A program made the position numbers and the translations under genes. Below are positions 11,476-62,779 of a DNA stretch of 64,000 bases, one piece after another. Every line of letters begins with the position of its first letter. Position 1 is the first letter of the stretch. The notes below the pieces were generated by a model. The model worked only from the letters and a program-made list of their open reading frames with translations, was not told the origin of the DNA and made no database searches. Origin of the DNA: Chrysemys picta bellii (Eukaryota; Chordata; Testudines; Emydidae); contig NC_088796.1 in NCBI RefSeq assembly GCF_011386835.1, positions 90,813,468 to 90,877,467 of the forward strand. The letters are read 5' to 3'.

Positions 11476-11768
11476 GGTAAACAAACATGGCCTTATGTAA
11501 GGCCCCCTGGTGGTCTAGGATTATATAAGATGAGGTAAACAAATCATGGCCTTATGTAAGGAACTGTTGAACCAATCGGTGTGGGGCTATACATGTGATA
11601 AACACATGATTCTCCTTCTTGTCCAATCCGTAGATGTGTTATTATAGCCTAATTGTGTTATGTAATGTAGAGGAAAACTATAAAAGAAAGCTTGCAATAA
11701 ACAGAATTTGGATTCAGCTTGCAACCACGTTGGTCGTGTGCTTTATCTGCTCCGCATGGAACCCCACA
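11476..11768 (+). mobile_element. possible LTR-like fragment with internal direct repeat
   Basis: A 27/28-base direct repeat (GGTAAACAAA then ATGGCCTTATGTAAGG) at 11,476-11,502 and 11,534-11,561 is followed by CTATAAAAG near 11,680, AATAAA near 11,695, and an end CCCCACA that mirrors TGTGGGG at 11,580. These resemble LTR promoter and poly(A) landmarks. I could not find a target-site duplication. Confidence 0.35.
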
Positions 11769-12530
11769 GTTGCTCTTGTCTTCTTCCTCACCCTCCCACC
11801 TGCCGCCCCCCCTCCTTGTTATCCAAACACCCAAACCTGTTCCTGAGTTCTATTTCCCCTTCACTGGCCCTCCTTTTCCTTGGCCTGCTTCTCATGGTCA
11901 CATGCTTCCACTGCCCTTGTTCTCCCTCTGATAATCCCCCCTCACACACTGTAGCCCCTGCTTCCACCTGAACATGAGAGATGCTTCATAACTAAACTGC
12001 ATATGCCCAGAGGCTGTCACTCTCATGCATTGAGTTGAAAGGTAAAGGTGCACGTGGGTGGAAGCCTTTCTTTACTTTTAGTGGTGCAGTAGGCAAGTAG
12101 TGGATTAACTGTTCTATTTGAGGTGGTAGATGTTTCTAGAGGTCTAGTCTTTTTAAAATTGCTTTCATTTAGGAGTACCTGTAAGTCTTAATAATTTAAA
12201 CCTTTACCAGTGGTGTGTCTATATCGATTAACTTCTTTGCATTTTGAAACTTATATAGTTTATTACCTTATAGTAAGTGTGGCTCTGTGCATTCTGTACA
12301 CATGGATCCCACTCTTATACACAGGTGATCAGAATCTTTTAACCAGCAGTGTGTGTTTGGGGCTGTGGATGTGCCCTGTATGTCTTCACACCACCCCTCT
12401 TGAGGGTGCAGCATCCCCATCTGCATATAGAACATCTTGAAGAACCTCAGTTACTGTAAGGTAAGTAACCATTGTTTTTGTGTGTGTGCGCATGTGTATT
12501 CTGCTCTTGGTGATTACTTTGCTAAGACAG
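11769..12530. other. no gene seen
   Basis: A pyrimidine-rich stretch (11,780-11,960) that may be further CR1 5' sequence in antisense, then unique-looking A/T-rich sequence up to the DIRS element. Confidence 0.4.
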
Positions 12531-12557
12531 GAAAAAACGGTTACTCACCTTTGTGAC

Positions 12558-12757
12558 TGTTCTTCGAGATGTTGCTCATATCCATTCCAATTAGGTGTGT
12601 GTGCACTGCGTGCACGATCGTCGGAGAAATTTTCTACCCTAGCAACACCTGGTGGGTCAGCTGTGGAGGCCCCTGGAGTGGCACCTTCATGGCACTGGAT
12701 ATATACCCCGGCCAACCCAGCACCCCCTCACTTCCTTCGTGCCGGCTACTCCAACAA
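12558..12757. repeat. DIRS 3' inverted terminal repeat
   Basis: It matches the reverse complement of 18,065-18,253 through GCTCATATCCATTCCAATTA, TTTTCTACCCTAGCAACACC and GGATATATACCCCGGCC, with scattered differences. Confidence 0.88.
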
Positions 12758-12774
12758 TGGGGAAGCGGGGCAGG

Positions 12775-12885
12775 TTTGGAATGGATATGAGCAACACATC
12801 TCAAAGAACAACAGTTACAAAGCTGAGTAACCGTTTTTTCTTCTTCAAGTGCTTGCTCATATCGATTCCAATTAGGTGATTACCA
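12775..12885. repeat. DIRS internal complementary region
   Basis: Just inside the 3' repeat, GGAATGGATATGAGCAACAC runs opposite to the outer end, and GCTTGCTCATATCGATTCCA at 12,851-12,870 repeats it in direct orientation. AACGGTTACTCA also appears inverted on both sides. This is the layout thought to template circular DIRS DNA. Confidence 0.7.
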
Positions 12886-12893
12886 AGCCCCAC

Positions 12894-13907
12894 CTAGGCG
12901 GTGGGGTCAGAGTGAGACAGTGTCGTGTGCAAAACCGCTGATCCGAATGCAGCATCGTCTCTGGATTGCTGTGCAAGCACATAGTGAGCAGCGAAGGTGT
13001 GGACTGATGACTAAACTGCAGCTCTACAAATGTCCTGGATCAGGACTTGAGCCAGGAAGGCAGTCAAGGAGGCTTGGGCCCTCGTGGAGTGGGCGGTGAG
13101 GCGTGGCGTTGGGACACCAGCCAGGTCATAGTAAGCACGAATGCAGGACATGATCCAAGAGGAGACACGTTGGGAGGAGACCAGTAGGCCTTTCAGCCGG
13201 TCGGCTACTGCAACGAAGAGTTGCATCATCTTTTGAAATGGTTTCGTACGCTCAATATAGAAAGCAACGGCCCTGCGCACGTCCAAGGAGTGCATACGCT
13301 GGTCTTGGCATATGGCTTAGGATGGAAGACGAGGAGGAATATATCCTGGTTCACATGAAAAACTGATACAACCTTGGGAAGGAAGGCAGGGGGGGGGCGA
13401 AGCTGCACCTTGTCTTTATGGAAGACTGTGTACGGAGGCTCAGATGTGAGGGCCTTGAGTTCAGAAACACGCCTTGCTGAAGTGATGGCTACAAGAAAGA
13501 CTGTCTTCCAAGATAGGTAAAGGAGCAAGCAGGTAGCCAATGGCTCGAATGGGGGTCCTGTGAGCTTGGAGAGAACCAGGTTAAGATCCCACGCCAGAAC
13601 GGGTTGGCATTGCTGTGGGTAAAGGCGGCCTAAGCCCTTGAGGAATCTGACAACCATCGGGTTAGAGAAGACCAAGGAAGCGTGTTCTCCTGGGTGGAAC
13701 GTCGATACAGCGGCCAGGTGAACCCTGACTGCAGATATCGCCAAGCCCTACTGTCTCAGGGACAGGAGATACTTGAGTATAAGAGGAATAGACGCCTGCA
13801 AGGGGGGGTGTGGCCCGCTGCTCGCACCAACAGGAGAACCGCTTCCACTTCGCTAAGTAAGTGGGCCGTGTAGAGGGCTTTCTACTTCCCATCAGAATCT
13901 GTTGCAC
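12894..13907 (-). pseudogene. DIRS tyrosine recombinase, broken
   Basis: It starts near RPTYLAKWKRFSCWCEQ and carries the first catalytic Arg block AITSARRVSELKAL, the HxxR block TAHSTRAQASLTAFLAQ, and FAAHYVLAQQ with the Tyr nucleophile. Frames change near 13,740 and 13,300, and a TAG sits at 13,010-13,008 where the family usually has Trp. The terminal stop is at 12,896-12,894. All four catalytic residue types are recognisable, but the protein cannot be made whole. Confidence 0.85.
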
Positions 13908-13936
13908 GGGATGTGAGCATTATAGCTCTGTTCGAT

Positions 13937-15503
13937 TCAGCCATGGAGCATCCACGCTGTAAGGTGGAGCGATTGCAGGTCAGGGTGACACAATCGACCG
14001 TGGTCCTGGGAGATCAAGTCTGGGCACAAGGGAAGCGTGATCCGAGTTTGAACCGATAGCTCCAGAAGCATGGTGTACCAGTGCTGTCTTGGCCAAGCTG
14101 GAGCGACTAGAATCACACATGCCTGGTCTCTCCGTAGTTTGAGCAGTACCCTGTGGACCAGTGGGAATGGAGGGAAAGCGTAGAACAGCTGGTCTTTCCA
14201 CATTAGAAGGAAAGCGTCCGACAGGGAGCCAGGAGATCGCCCTTGTAGGGAGCAGAACACGTGGCACTTCCTGTTGGCTCGTGATGCGAACAGGTCTACC
14301 TGGGGAAATCTCCACCTCTGGAAGATGGAATAGATGATGTCCGGGCGAATCGACCACTCGTTCGTCTGGAAGGATTTGCTGAGACGATTCATCAGAGTGT
14401 TCTGGACTCCAGGGAGGAACGATGCCATGAGATGTATCGAGTGGGCAATGCAGAACTCCCACAGACAAATGGCCTCGTGGCTCCTCCTTGCTTGTTGATG
14501 TAGAACATGGCCATGGTGTTGTCTGAGAGGACTAACACGCAGCGGCCATGCAGGAGACCGAGAAATGCCTGCACAAACCGCCTTGTGATCCAGCCACCAG
14601 GTAAGAGAGGTCAAGACAGAGTTCAGAATCGTGACCACCATGTTCAGCCTGTCCCGAGAAGGGCGGTACACCGAGGACACCCAGGCCTGAAGTTGGCGAA
14701 GCCAAAGTCTGGCATGCCTGGTTACGTAAGTACAAGAGGCCATGTGACCCAACAGACCAAGGCATGTCCTTACAGTGGTAATCGGGAAGGCCTGGCGTCT
14801 GTGGATGATGTCCGCGATGGTGCGAAACAGAGTGTCGAGTCTAGGACTGCCCCCATAAACTCTATTCTCTGGGTCGGCTCCAGAGTGGACTTTTCTAAGT
14901 CGTGGAATGTTTGCTTTGTCACCGAAGGTATGCTGCCATGACGGCCATACATTTGGTGAACACTCTCGGAGCCGCGGACAGTCCGAAGGGAAGGACAGCA
15001 AATTGGTAGTGTACCTTGTTTACTACAAAACAAAGGAAGCGCCTGTGAGGAGGGTAGATCGCTATATGAAAATATGCATCCTTCATGTCGAGGGCGGCAT
15101 ACCAATCCCCAGGATCAGGGGAAGGGATGATGGTCCCCAGGGAGACCATGTGGAACTTCAACTTTACTATGAATTTGTTGAGTCCACGTAAGTCTAAAAT
15201 GGGTCGCAGACCCCCTTTTGCTTTGGGGATCAGGAAGTAGTGGGAGTAAAACCCCTTGCCCCTTAATTCTGGGGGAACCTCCTGTATAAGGAGATGCTCG
15301 TGAGAAGGGTCCCTGAAGAGGGACAGGGAGGGGGGGTACGAAGAAAAGTGGAGGGGGTATCCCCTCTCCACCGTGCGAAGGACCCAACAGTCTGAAGTTA
15401 TAAGGGACCAAGCACAGTGGAAACGGGAGAGGCGATCCTGAAATAAAGGAGATGGATCCTGGGTAGTGGCTGGTGCGCGCGCCATCCTCGGGCGCAGCTT
15501 CAA
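13937..15503 (-). pseudogene. DIRS reverse transcriptase and RNase H, disrupted
   Basis: RT blocks are FYSHYFLIPKAKGGLRPILD, ALDMKDAYFHIAI and FAVLPFGLSAAPRVFTK at 15,290-14,950. After AAYLR the frame breaks and joins near a downstream block, LEKSTLEPTQRIEF; the YxDD catalytic box expected between them is missing in all frames. RNase H is seen as VLSDNTMAMFYINKQGG near 14,520. A further block, VDLFASRANRKCHVF and YAFPPFPLVHRVLLKL, is shared by DIRS polyproteins. Confidence 0.85.
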
Positions 15504-17822
15504 AAGTTTTGCCTAGGTCCTGAAGGTGGCCTAGGGGGGCCCTGGTTCTGACCGGGTTGGGGTCCGGTGGGCCTCCGTCTATCACCTCGTCCCAGCCTTC
15601 TGGGGAAGTCTTGTCTCTGACGAGGAGGAGGAGGGTAGAACCTTTGTGGGTGTGGCCTAAAGGGCCTGCGTTGAGGTCCTGGGACATGCATCCCCAGGGA
15701 GCGCATGATGGTTCTCGAGTCTTTGAGGCTCTGTAACCTAGAGTCCGTCTTGTCTGAGAACAAGCCTTGGCCCTCAAACGGCAGATCCTGCAGGGTCTGC
15801 TGCAGTTCTGGCGGTAACCCCGAAACCTGGAGCCACGTCGCATGGCTATCTCAGACACTAGAGTCCTGGCAGCCAAGTCCGCAATGTCGAGGGAGGCCTG
15901 TAAGGAGGTTCTTTTTTGCCCTCCTCCACCAGGGCCCCAAACTCTTCCCTCGAGTCCTGGGGGACCAACTCTTTAAATTTACCCAGGGATTTCCATGAGT
16001 TATAATTGTACCGACTTAAGAGCGCCTGTTGGTTTGCGGCCGTGAGCTGCAGACCTCCCGCCGAATAAACCTTGCGTCCAAACAAATCAAAGCGCTTAGC
16101 GTCCTTTGATTTGGGCGCTGCCACCTGCTGGCGTTCACTGATGAGACTACCAGTGAACACGCTGAGGGATGGGTGTAGAGGTACTCAGTCTTTAGAGGGA
16201 ACAAAGTACTTCCTCTCTGGCAGTGGGAGGGATGGAGGCCGGGGTTTGCTATAGGGCCGTAGCGTTAGCCTGAATTGTTCAGATAATAGGCAACACCACC
16301 CAGCTTGGGGCATCAGATGAAAGGATGCTCACCACCAGGTCCTCCACCTCCACTATCTCCTCGGCCTGTAGGTCCATATTTCGTGCCACCCTACATAACA
16401 AGTCTTGGTGGGCACGAAGATCTATAGGAGGTGGGCCTGAGGGTGTTGTACCCGCCACTGCCTCAGCTGGGGAAGATGAGGATGACACCTCAGGGGGTAA
16501 AGGATCTGTGTGGGGGTCCGGCTCCAAGGGACTTGGAGGTGCAGGATCCCCTGCACCAGGGTCTGGTTCCTGCGTGGGCGTCGGGACCAGAGCCTCCATA
16601 CCCCCTGGGGGAGGACGGGAGATGGCGGCCTCAGGACCTCTGGGCTCAGAGTGAGCCGAGCGAGAGGCCGCTATTGGAGACCCTTGAGCCTGGTGATATG
16701 CCCAAGGGGTCTAGAAAGACCAATGCGTAGGGTCTTGTCGAAGGTTTTCTGCCCCCTCCTGCCAATGACCCAAGTCGTCTGCAGCTTGACCCTGAGCAGG
16801 GTACGCTGAACGGGGAGCCCCTTCAGACAAGTGAGACGCCGCTCTCAAGGGCCAGGGTGGTGCCAAGCGTGGGTGCAGGGAATCGTCCTGGTACGGTGCC
16901 AAACAGTGCTGATCCATTGGCAAGCGGTCTCTGTGTGGTGCCGGTGAACGGTACCGGGATCGAGAATGGTGCCAATGTCCATCGCAGTACTTGGATCTGG
17001 ACGACAAAGACCGTCTGTAATCTCGGTGCCGGGAGCGGCGCTCATACCGGTGCCGAGAGCTGCGCCTTGACTCCGACCGGTACCGATGCTCGGGTACGTG
17101 CCGGGAGGTAGATCTGGGCCGCGAATACGAGCAGTGCAGAGATGGAGAGCGGTGCCGGGACTGCGAGCGGGGGGCGGTGCCGCGAGTCCATGCCCGGAGA
17201 TGGCGGCCGTATTAGGGTAGGCTTGCCCCTGGACTGTACCGTACGAAGGGCATGTGGTGCCACGGGTTGAGAAGGCACCAGCTCCGTGAAGGCGATGAGG
17301 TCTCTCGCCGTGGCAAACGTCGCCGGTGTAGAAGGGAGACAGGGCTCCACCACCTGACGAGGTGGTGAGCCAGTCCTCAACGGCCCTACACCCGGGGTCA
17401 ACGGTGCTGATGATACTTGCACCCTCTGGTGTTCGGAAGCCGGGCGCGGCTCTACCACCCATGCGGGGGGAGCCGGTGCCTGTTGGATGGCAGCGTCCTG
17501 AGTCTTACGGGGCCTTTTATGTCCCGGAGACAGGGACTGGTGCTGAGGGAGGACGGTGCCATGGCGCCTTTTCCGCGTCTGCCTGCGGTGCAGTACCGGA
17601 AGGTGCCCCTGGGGCACTACGCACCGAGGCGCTCGGTGCCGGAACCTGGCGCACTGAAGGAGGATCTGGGCTAAGTGCTGCCTCCCTTAGGAGCTGCTTA
17701 AGCCTGAAGTCCCACTCCTTTTTCGTCCTTGGCTTGAAAGCCTTGCAAATCTTGCACTTGTCCGTTTGGTGAGACTCCCCATAGCACTTCAGACAAGAGT
17801 CATGGGGGTCTCCCATTGGCAT
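15500..17822 (-). pseudogene. DIRS Gag-like ORF, fragmented
   Basis: It begins MPMGDPHDSCLKCYGESHQ at 17,822; the Cys/His pattern CLKC-x4-H-x4-CKIC is a zinc-knuckle-like motif. A long Pro/Arg/Ser-rich stretch follows, then DLRAHQDLLCRVARNMDLQ (about 16,460) and FDLFGRKVYSAGGLQLTAAN (about 16,090). These pieces lie in different frames, showing several indels. Confidence 0.75.
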
Positions 17823-18064
17823 AGGCCTAGCACGTCTCGCACGGCTTAAAGCTGAGAGCCTTGGGCATGAGCCCGGCTGTGCGCTGGGGGGGGAAAAGGG
17901 GGGAATAAAGGCCCCCTTAAGCCCCGCTAACTACAAAAACCTATTTATAACTATTAACAACTACTAATCTAAAAAACACAATTAACTATCTACAAGAAGC
18001 AACAGGTAAAGCTAGGGAGAGTGGAGAACAGCTATGCCGTGCTCCACAGTTCCAACGACCGTCA

Positions 18065-18253
18065 CGGGCGGTAAGAAGGAACTGAGGGGGCGCCGGGTCG
18101 GCCGGGGTATATATCCAGCGCCATGAAGGCGCCACTCCAGGGGCTCCACAGCCGACCCACCGGGTGTTGCTAGGGTAGAAAATTTCTCTGATCGTGCACA
18201 CGGCACGCACGCACCTAATTGGAATCGATATGAGCAAGCACTCGAAGAAGAAC
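18065..18253. repeat. DIRS 5' inverted terminal repeat
   Basis: It ends CACCTAATTGGAATCGATAT then GAGCAAGCACTCGAAGAAG, the mirror of the left terminus, and contains GGTGTTGCTAGGGTAGAAAA. Confidence 0.88.
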
Positions 18254-20002
18254 CTATGTTCTAGAGGAGTTAAGCCTGAGTAAAGACTCATACTGCTTGA
18301 GCAAACTGGGCAGCAGAGATGGAGGCTGATACCTGTGAATGGAGATCATGCTGCTGCTCAGCAGTTCCAGGTTAGGCTAGAAACAACCCCTGAGCTTACC
18401 TACTCTGATCTCCTGCGTAACACAGCTCTAGGAGTCCCAGGAATTAATTCCTGCTTCAATTCCAAAAGCGAAGGTTGACTGGTTTTCAATGGGCTGTGGT
18501 GGACTCTCCCTCACTGGAGAATTGTTCCTCATGGTTTAGGCCGAAGGATTCAAGCTATTGATTATATTTCTCTGCTAAACTGAAGAGCTATCAAATTTGT
18601 GTTCATCATGTAGGTTTTAACTTGATCAGTCTTATAATGCACATTTTCAATAACTTTTGTAGCTCTTCTCTTCCAATTTATTACCATCATTCCTGAATTG
18701 TGGACACGGCTGCACCAGTGCTAATGAGGTAATACAAGGTTCCTACTCCTGCCTGTAGATCCAAGGATTGCATAAGATTTTTTTGGCTACGGCAGTGTTC
18801 ATGTTCATCTGATTATCCACAAAACTCTTGAGTCACTGCATCCCAGGATCAAGTCCCCCATTGTGTAAGTATAAGCTTACATTTGCCCTGTAAGCTAGGT
18901 CCAAACACTTGAGATAATTAGTAAATCGTGACAGTGGGTCAGAGATACCAAAGCCCCAAACTGTCAGTAATTGTTTTCTTCTAGTTCATTGATCAATATC
19001 AAGCCAAGAACCTATTCCTGCTGTACCTTACTAGATAAACATGTTTAAGGCCTGTGCACTACTGTTGCAGCTCTCTGTCCCAGGATAAGGTAGATGAGAC
19101 TGTATCTTTTATTGGACCAACTTCTGTTGGTGAGAGGAAACCTTTACACAGAACTCTCCATTAGTTTAATAATATGCCATGTTCATTGGGCATCCATTCT
19201 AAAGCTCAGATTTGTAAAGCTATCGAGGCATGAGTCTAAATTCCATGGTCATCTGATGAAATTCAGACTGACTGCTTTAATAGCTTTTGAAAGTTAAGAT
19301 TTAGGCTCCTAAATCAGTTAGGCATAGCAATGCTTAAATAGCTTTAAAACTCTGGGCCTTAAAAGTGATGTAGTACTACATCACATGCCTTAGAGAAGTC
19401 TACATGTATACTCAGCAAGAGGAAGTTGAGCTGGCCAGCCAGTACCAACAATTTTGGACAAAATTAAGGGCTAGAAGTGGGTCCTTCACTAATGGTATCT
19501 TGTAGAGGGAAGTATTAAATGCTATTTTAATTACATTAAGATCTAATTCATTTTGCCTTTCCCCAGCTAAATATAGCATTAACCAAGAATACTGTAAGTT
19601 TTTAGTATTGCTTTTACTAACAGGACAGCTAACTTTTTAAACACTCCTGTCCACAGGTAATTTGCTGAAACAAACACAAACAGCAACAACTAGGACATTG
19701 GTTAAGAAATAAATGTAGTATAAGGGAAAAAACCCATGTATGCTCTATTCCAAAAAGAGTAGTGTCCAGGTTGACTTAAGATGCTTTGCATTAGTGAGAT
19801 CACTACAGATGACTCTTGCAAGGCAATTTCTTCTATATCTGTTCAAACTACACATAAAACAGCAGTGCTGGAATGTAAATAAGATCAAAAACTTTAAGAG
19901 GCTTGTGGCAGTGATTCTCAACCAGGGGTACCTCAACTCAAATAGATATTTGCCTAGTTTTAAAAGTACTAGCAAAAAAGTCAGTACAATGAGTTGTTTA
20001 TA
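18254..20002. other. intergenic, no gene seen
   Basis: The only recognisable item is a short interspersed-repeat remnant at about 19,084-19,150 (ATCTTTTATTGGACCAACTT, then CTGTTGGTGAGAGG), a motif I know as recurrent in reptile genomes. The rest looks unique and A/T-rich. Confidence 0.5.
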
Positions 20003-20125
20003 CACCTCTACCTCAATATAACGCTGTCCTCAGGAGCAAAAAAATCTTACCGCGTTATACTGAACTTGCTTTGATCCACTGGAGTGCACAGCCCTGCTTT
20101 ACTGTGTTATATCAGGGTAGAAGTG
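20003..20125. mobile_element. mariner-like MITE, short copy
   Basis: Starts CACCTCTACCTCAATATAAC and ends GGGTAGAAGTG, flanked by TA on both sides. It shares AAAAAATCTTACCGCGTTAT and GAACTTGCTTTGATCCA with the copy at 57,255. Confidence 0.8.
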
Positions 20126-20579
20126 TATTACTCTATATATTTACACTCAGATGTAAATTGAGGGATAGCCAGAGACACTGAAATTTAAGTACAGTATTTT
20201 ATAATTGTATGGTAAGTGAGAATGTAAACAATTTTTCAGTAATAACTCATTTTTTTCTGAGGTGTAATTTGGGGGTATACAAGACAGACTGCTGAATGGT
20301 TGAGTCACTGGCTGATGGTGAAGGAACATTTGCAGCACAAAGTTCTAATAGCAGTAGCTGTCATTTTCCTACAGTAGGAAAAGTCTTGCAAGCTCACTTC
20401 AGGTGGGGGCAGATCTATCTTGACTCCTGGAATAAATCTAACTTTTTCAGAAGTGACTGTTCATACTTTTTTCCCCCATCCATTAGTGCAGCACTCAATT
20501 TACCATGAACAAATAAATTGTCAGTTATTAAAAGTGAAAAAAATAAAGTCCAAATAGTACACAAATGACAAAGTCAGAC

Positions 20580-22378
20580 TTTTACTTATAGCATTTAAAA
20601 CCCAAACTAAGTTCTTAAGGCCTGCTTTCATTTGATTTTTCTTGTCTAGCCATCTTCACAAAATTAATTTTTTCTATACCAAGTTTAAGTTAACTATTCT
20701 TTTAACCCAGTAATAGATTTAAAAGTCAGTTCACCAAAAGCTTAATACAACTGTTTCATTGTTCAAGTCCCCTAATTTGGATGGAAGAATATACTTCAGA
20801 TAACTGACATTAGTATGCTTTATTTACTAGGCAGGATCTGTCCCCCATAGCTATACTACTGTAGATTAAGTTAATCAAAACAGGATTTGAAGTTTTGCTG
20901 CATGTAAGACAATCAATAAAATTACACCTACAGCAGACACCATTAAACTCTCCTTAAAACATAAATAAGCAAGTGCAACCAGCCACTTATTTCACCCTTG
21001 TGAATATTCTTCACACTTAAGACAGGTCAGGTTTTATTTTCAGAATCTGAATGGGAATAACAGCAGTGGGAGACTATGCTGTAACTACCACATTGTAAAA
21101 AATCAATACAATGATGTTATAAAAATAAGCTAGTGGGATTTTGTATAAAATAAGCAATGTTGCATTATTTTGTTCAGATTGCACAGTACAAACAAGCCAA
21201 TATCTAAATTAATACTGTTACAGGTATTTAATATTACATATATTGGGAGACAGCAGCTAGGAAAATAAGCACTTCAAAGCAGCTATGAGACTTCTGCAGC
21301 CAGCTTTTCAGAACAGTGTCCAAAAGTTAAAATAAAATCTTATATTTAATTACAGGTATACACATTATAAAATGTTGAAAAAAAGTAAGTATGCACTGCT
21401 TACATATTAAATTTTAGTAACAGTACATAAGTGATTCTATTTATATAAAAAAATCCATTCTTGTGAAAGGAATTTACACATGAAATAAATAAACGTTCAG
21501 TAATCTTAAAATTAATTGTAGGTCAGAGTGGCCAAGTGTAAAAACCAAGCCACTTTTAAAATGTTACTCTAATGATAGGGCAGAGTAAAAGTATGCCACA
21601 TCCAGAAGGAAGTGCAACTCTGCTTTAATTTTACCAATTAGTTATAACCATGCAAAATACACAGGTACCTTCAAATATGGTACAACTCCAAGAGCATGAA
21701 CAGCACACCCTTGAGAATATTTATACAAGAATATTCACAAAAACATACACTTTACAATTCTTTAATACAAAATATTTAGTGATATCAAATAGCATAATCT
21801 ATTAAACACTTAGATCCCAGTTGACTCAGGCCATAACTTTCTAACTAGCTTCGTCTTACAATTCATATTTTTAAGTGACAGGAAAAACAGGCAAGTGGGG
21901 ATGATTATAAAATGGTGTAGTCATCTCTTGCTTTCTCTCATTATATAGGAGATATTCAGAAGGTTGTTCAAATTAGGTGACGCATATGGCAAAGGGACCC
22001 ATGAAATGGATGTTAAAATAAACTGCATTGATGCCTATTGCTGTCCTTCTGCAATCAATATCCAGTACCAGAGAGGAAGCTCAATTTAGAGGAGGACAGA
22101 GGAAGAACAAGTCTTAGTCACAATAAAACCAAATCTTTTCACACAGCTATTCTCTTGGTTTCAATTGTAGGTGTTTTAAAACTGAAAAGTTGAGCTGCTT
22201 ATTTGAGGTCACCTTATATTCATCCATGGATTTGACATTCTCTGTTCAATGCTTGTAGAAATCAAACATTAAAATCCAACCCAGGGAAGCATGTCTGAAA
22301 GCTGGTTTGCTTCCTTACAATCCTGATAATTTGTGTACTTATCTGCCAGCTGTGCTATCATTAATAACTAAAATCATG
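20580..22378 (-). other. probable RIC1 3'UTR
   Basis: A/T-rich unique-looking sequence after the RIC1 stop, with no open frame of note and no repeat I recognise. Antisense AATAAA hexamers at 21,033-21,038 and 20,819-20,824 are candidate poly(A) signals. The extent is inferred. Confidence 0.45.
21033..21038 (-). terminator. candidate RIC1 poly(A) signal
   Basis: AATAAA on the - strand, about 1.34 kb after the stop codon. Another at 20,819-20,824 lies about 1.56 kb after it. The choice between them needs transcript data. Confidence 0.3.
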
Positions 22379-62018
<39,640 letters not shown>

Positions 62019-62138
62019 CTACAAGAAAAATCAAACATTAAATTGAAATAAGCTGATTGTGGTCTCAAGTGGTAATGATTATGCAGATCCACATTTCTCA
62101 CTCAGTTTTTTCACTTGAAGTGTAACTATAGATGCTTA

Positions 62139-62261
62139 AAAAGAACAGGAGTACTTGTGGCACCTTAGAGACTAACACATTTATTTGAGCATAAGCTTTT
62201 ATGGGCTAAAACCCACTTCATCAGATGCATACAGTGGAAAATACAGTAGGAAGACAGATGG

Positions 62262-62309
<48 letters not shown>

Positions 62310-62779
62310 AACATGAAACAATGGGTGTTACCATACACACTATAATGAGAGTGATCAGTTAAGGTGAGCTATTACCAGCAGAAGAGAAAAAAAAAACTTT
62401 GTAGTGGTAATCAAAATGGCCCATTTCCAGAAGTTGACAAGAAGGTGTGAGGAACCGTGGGGGGGGGGGGGGGAATAAACATGGGGAAATAGTTTTACTT
62501 TGTGTAATGACCCATCCACTCTTTATTCAAGCCTAATTTAATGCTGTCCAATTTGTAAATTAATTCCAATTCAGCAGTCTCTCACTGGAGTCTGTTTTGA
62601 AGTTTTTTGTTGTAATATTGCGACTTTTAGGTCTGTAATCGAGTGACCAGGGAGATTGAAGTGTTCTCCACCTGGTTTTTGAAGGTTATAATTCTTGACA
62701 TCTGATTTGTGTCCATTTATTCTTTTATGTAGAGATTGTCCAGTTTGGCCAATGTACATGGCAGAGGGGCACTGCTGGC
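62139..62779 (-). mobile_element. Penelope-like element 3' fragment with partial GIY-YIG domain
   Basis: The antisense frame from about 62,779 encodes CQQCPSAMYIGQTGQSLHKR then INGHKSDVKNYN and GEHFNLPGHSITDLKVAIL, the C-terminal GIY-YIG endonuclease of Penelope-like elements (YIG, conserved Arg and His). A stop follows, then 3'UTR with a (CA)n tract (62,270-62,306), ending in the motif GTTAGTCTCTAAGGTGCC in sense. The reverse transcriptase is absent: the copy is 5'-truncated. AGATGCTTA occurs at 62,130-62,138 and 62,780-62,788, a probable target duplication. Confidence 0.85.
62270..62306. repeat. (CA)n microsatellite within the Penelope-like 3'UTR
   Basis: About 18 CA units after a short (TA)n. 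Confidence 0.97.

Larger units (their letters stand above)
12531..18253 (-). mobile_element. DIRS-type tyrosine-recombinase retrotransposon, near full length, inactivated
   Basis: An antisense element of about 5.7 kb with the DIRS order: Gag-like, reverse transcriptase/RNase H, tyrosine recombinase. It is bounded by inverted terminal repeats carrying GCTCATATCGATTCCAATTA, with an extra copy of the terminal sequence just inside the 3' end, the internal complementary region typical of DIRS. There is no target duplication, as expected for recombinase-mediated integration. All reading frames carry shifts or stops. It sits between the convergent genes and makes up more than a third of the spacer. 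Confidence 0.92.

Noticed and set aside
13937..15001. Independent 354-codon gene
   Set aside because: It is the RNase H and downstream part of the broken DIRS polyprotein, with family motifs in several frames.
62270..62306. CRISPR-like or functional tandem array
   Set aside because: A plain dinucleotide microsatellite; no CRISPR-type direct repeats and spacers exist anywhere in this eukaryotic window.
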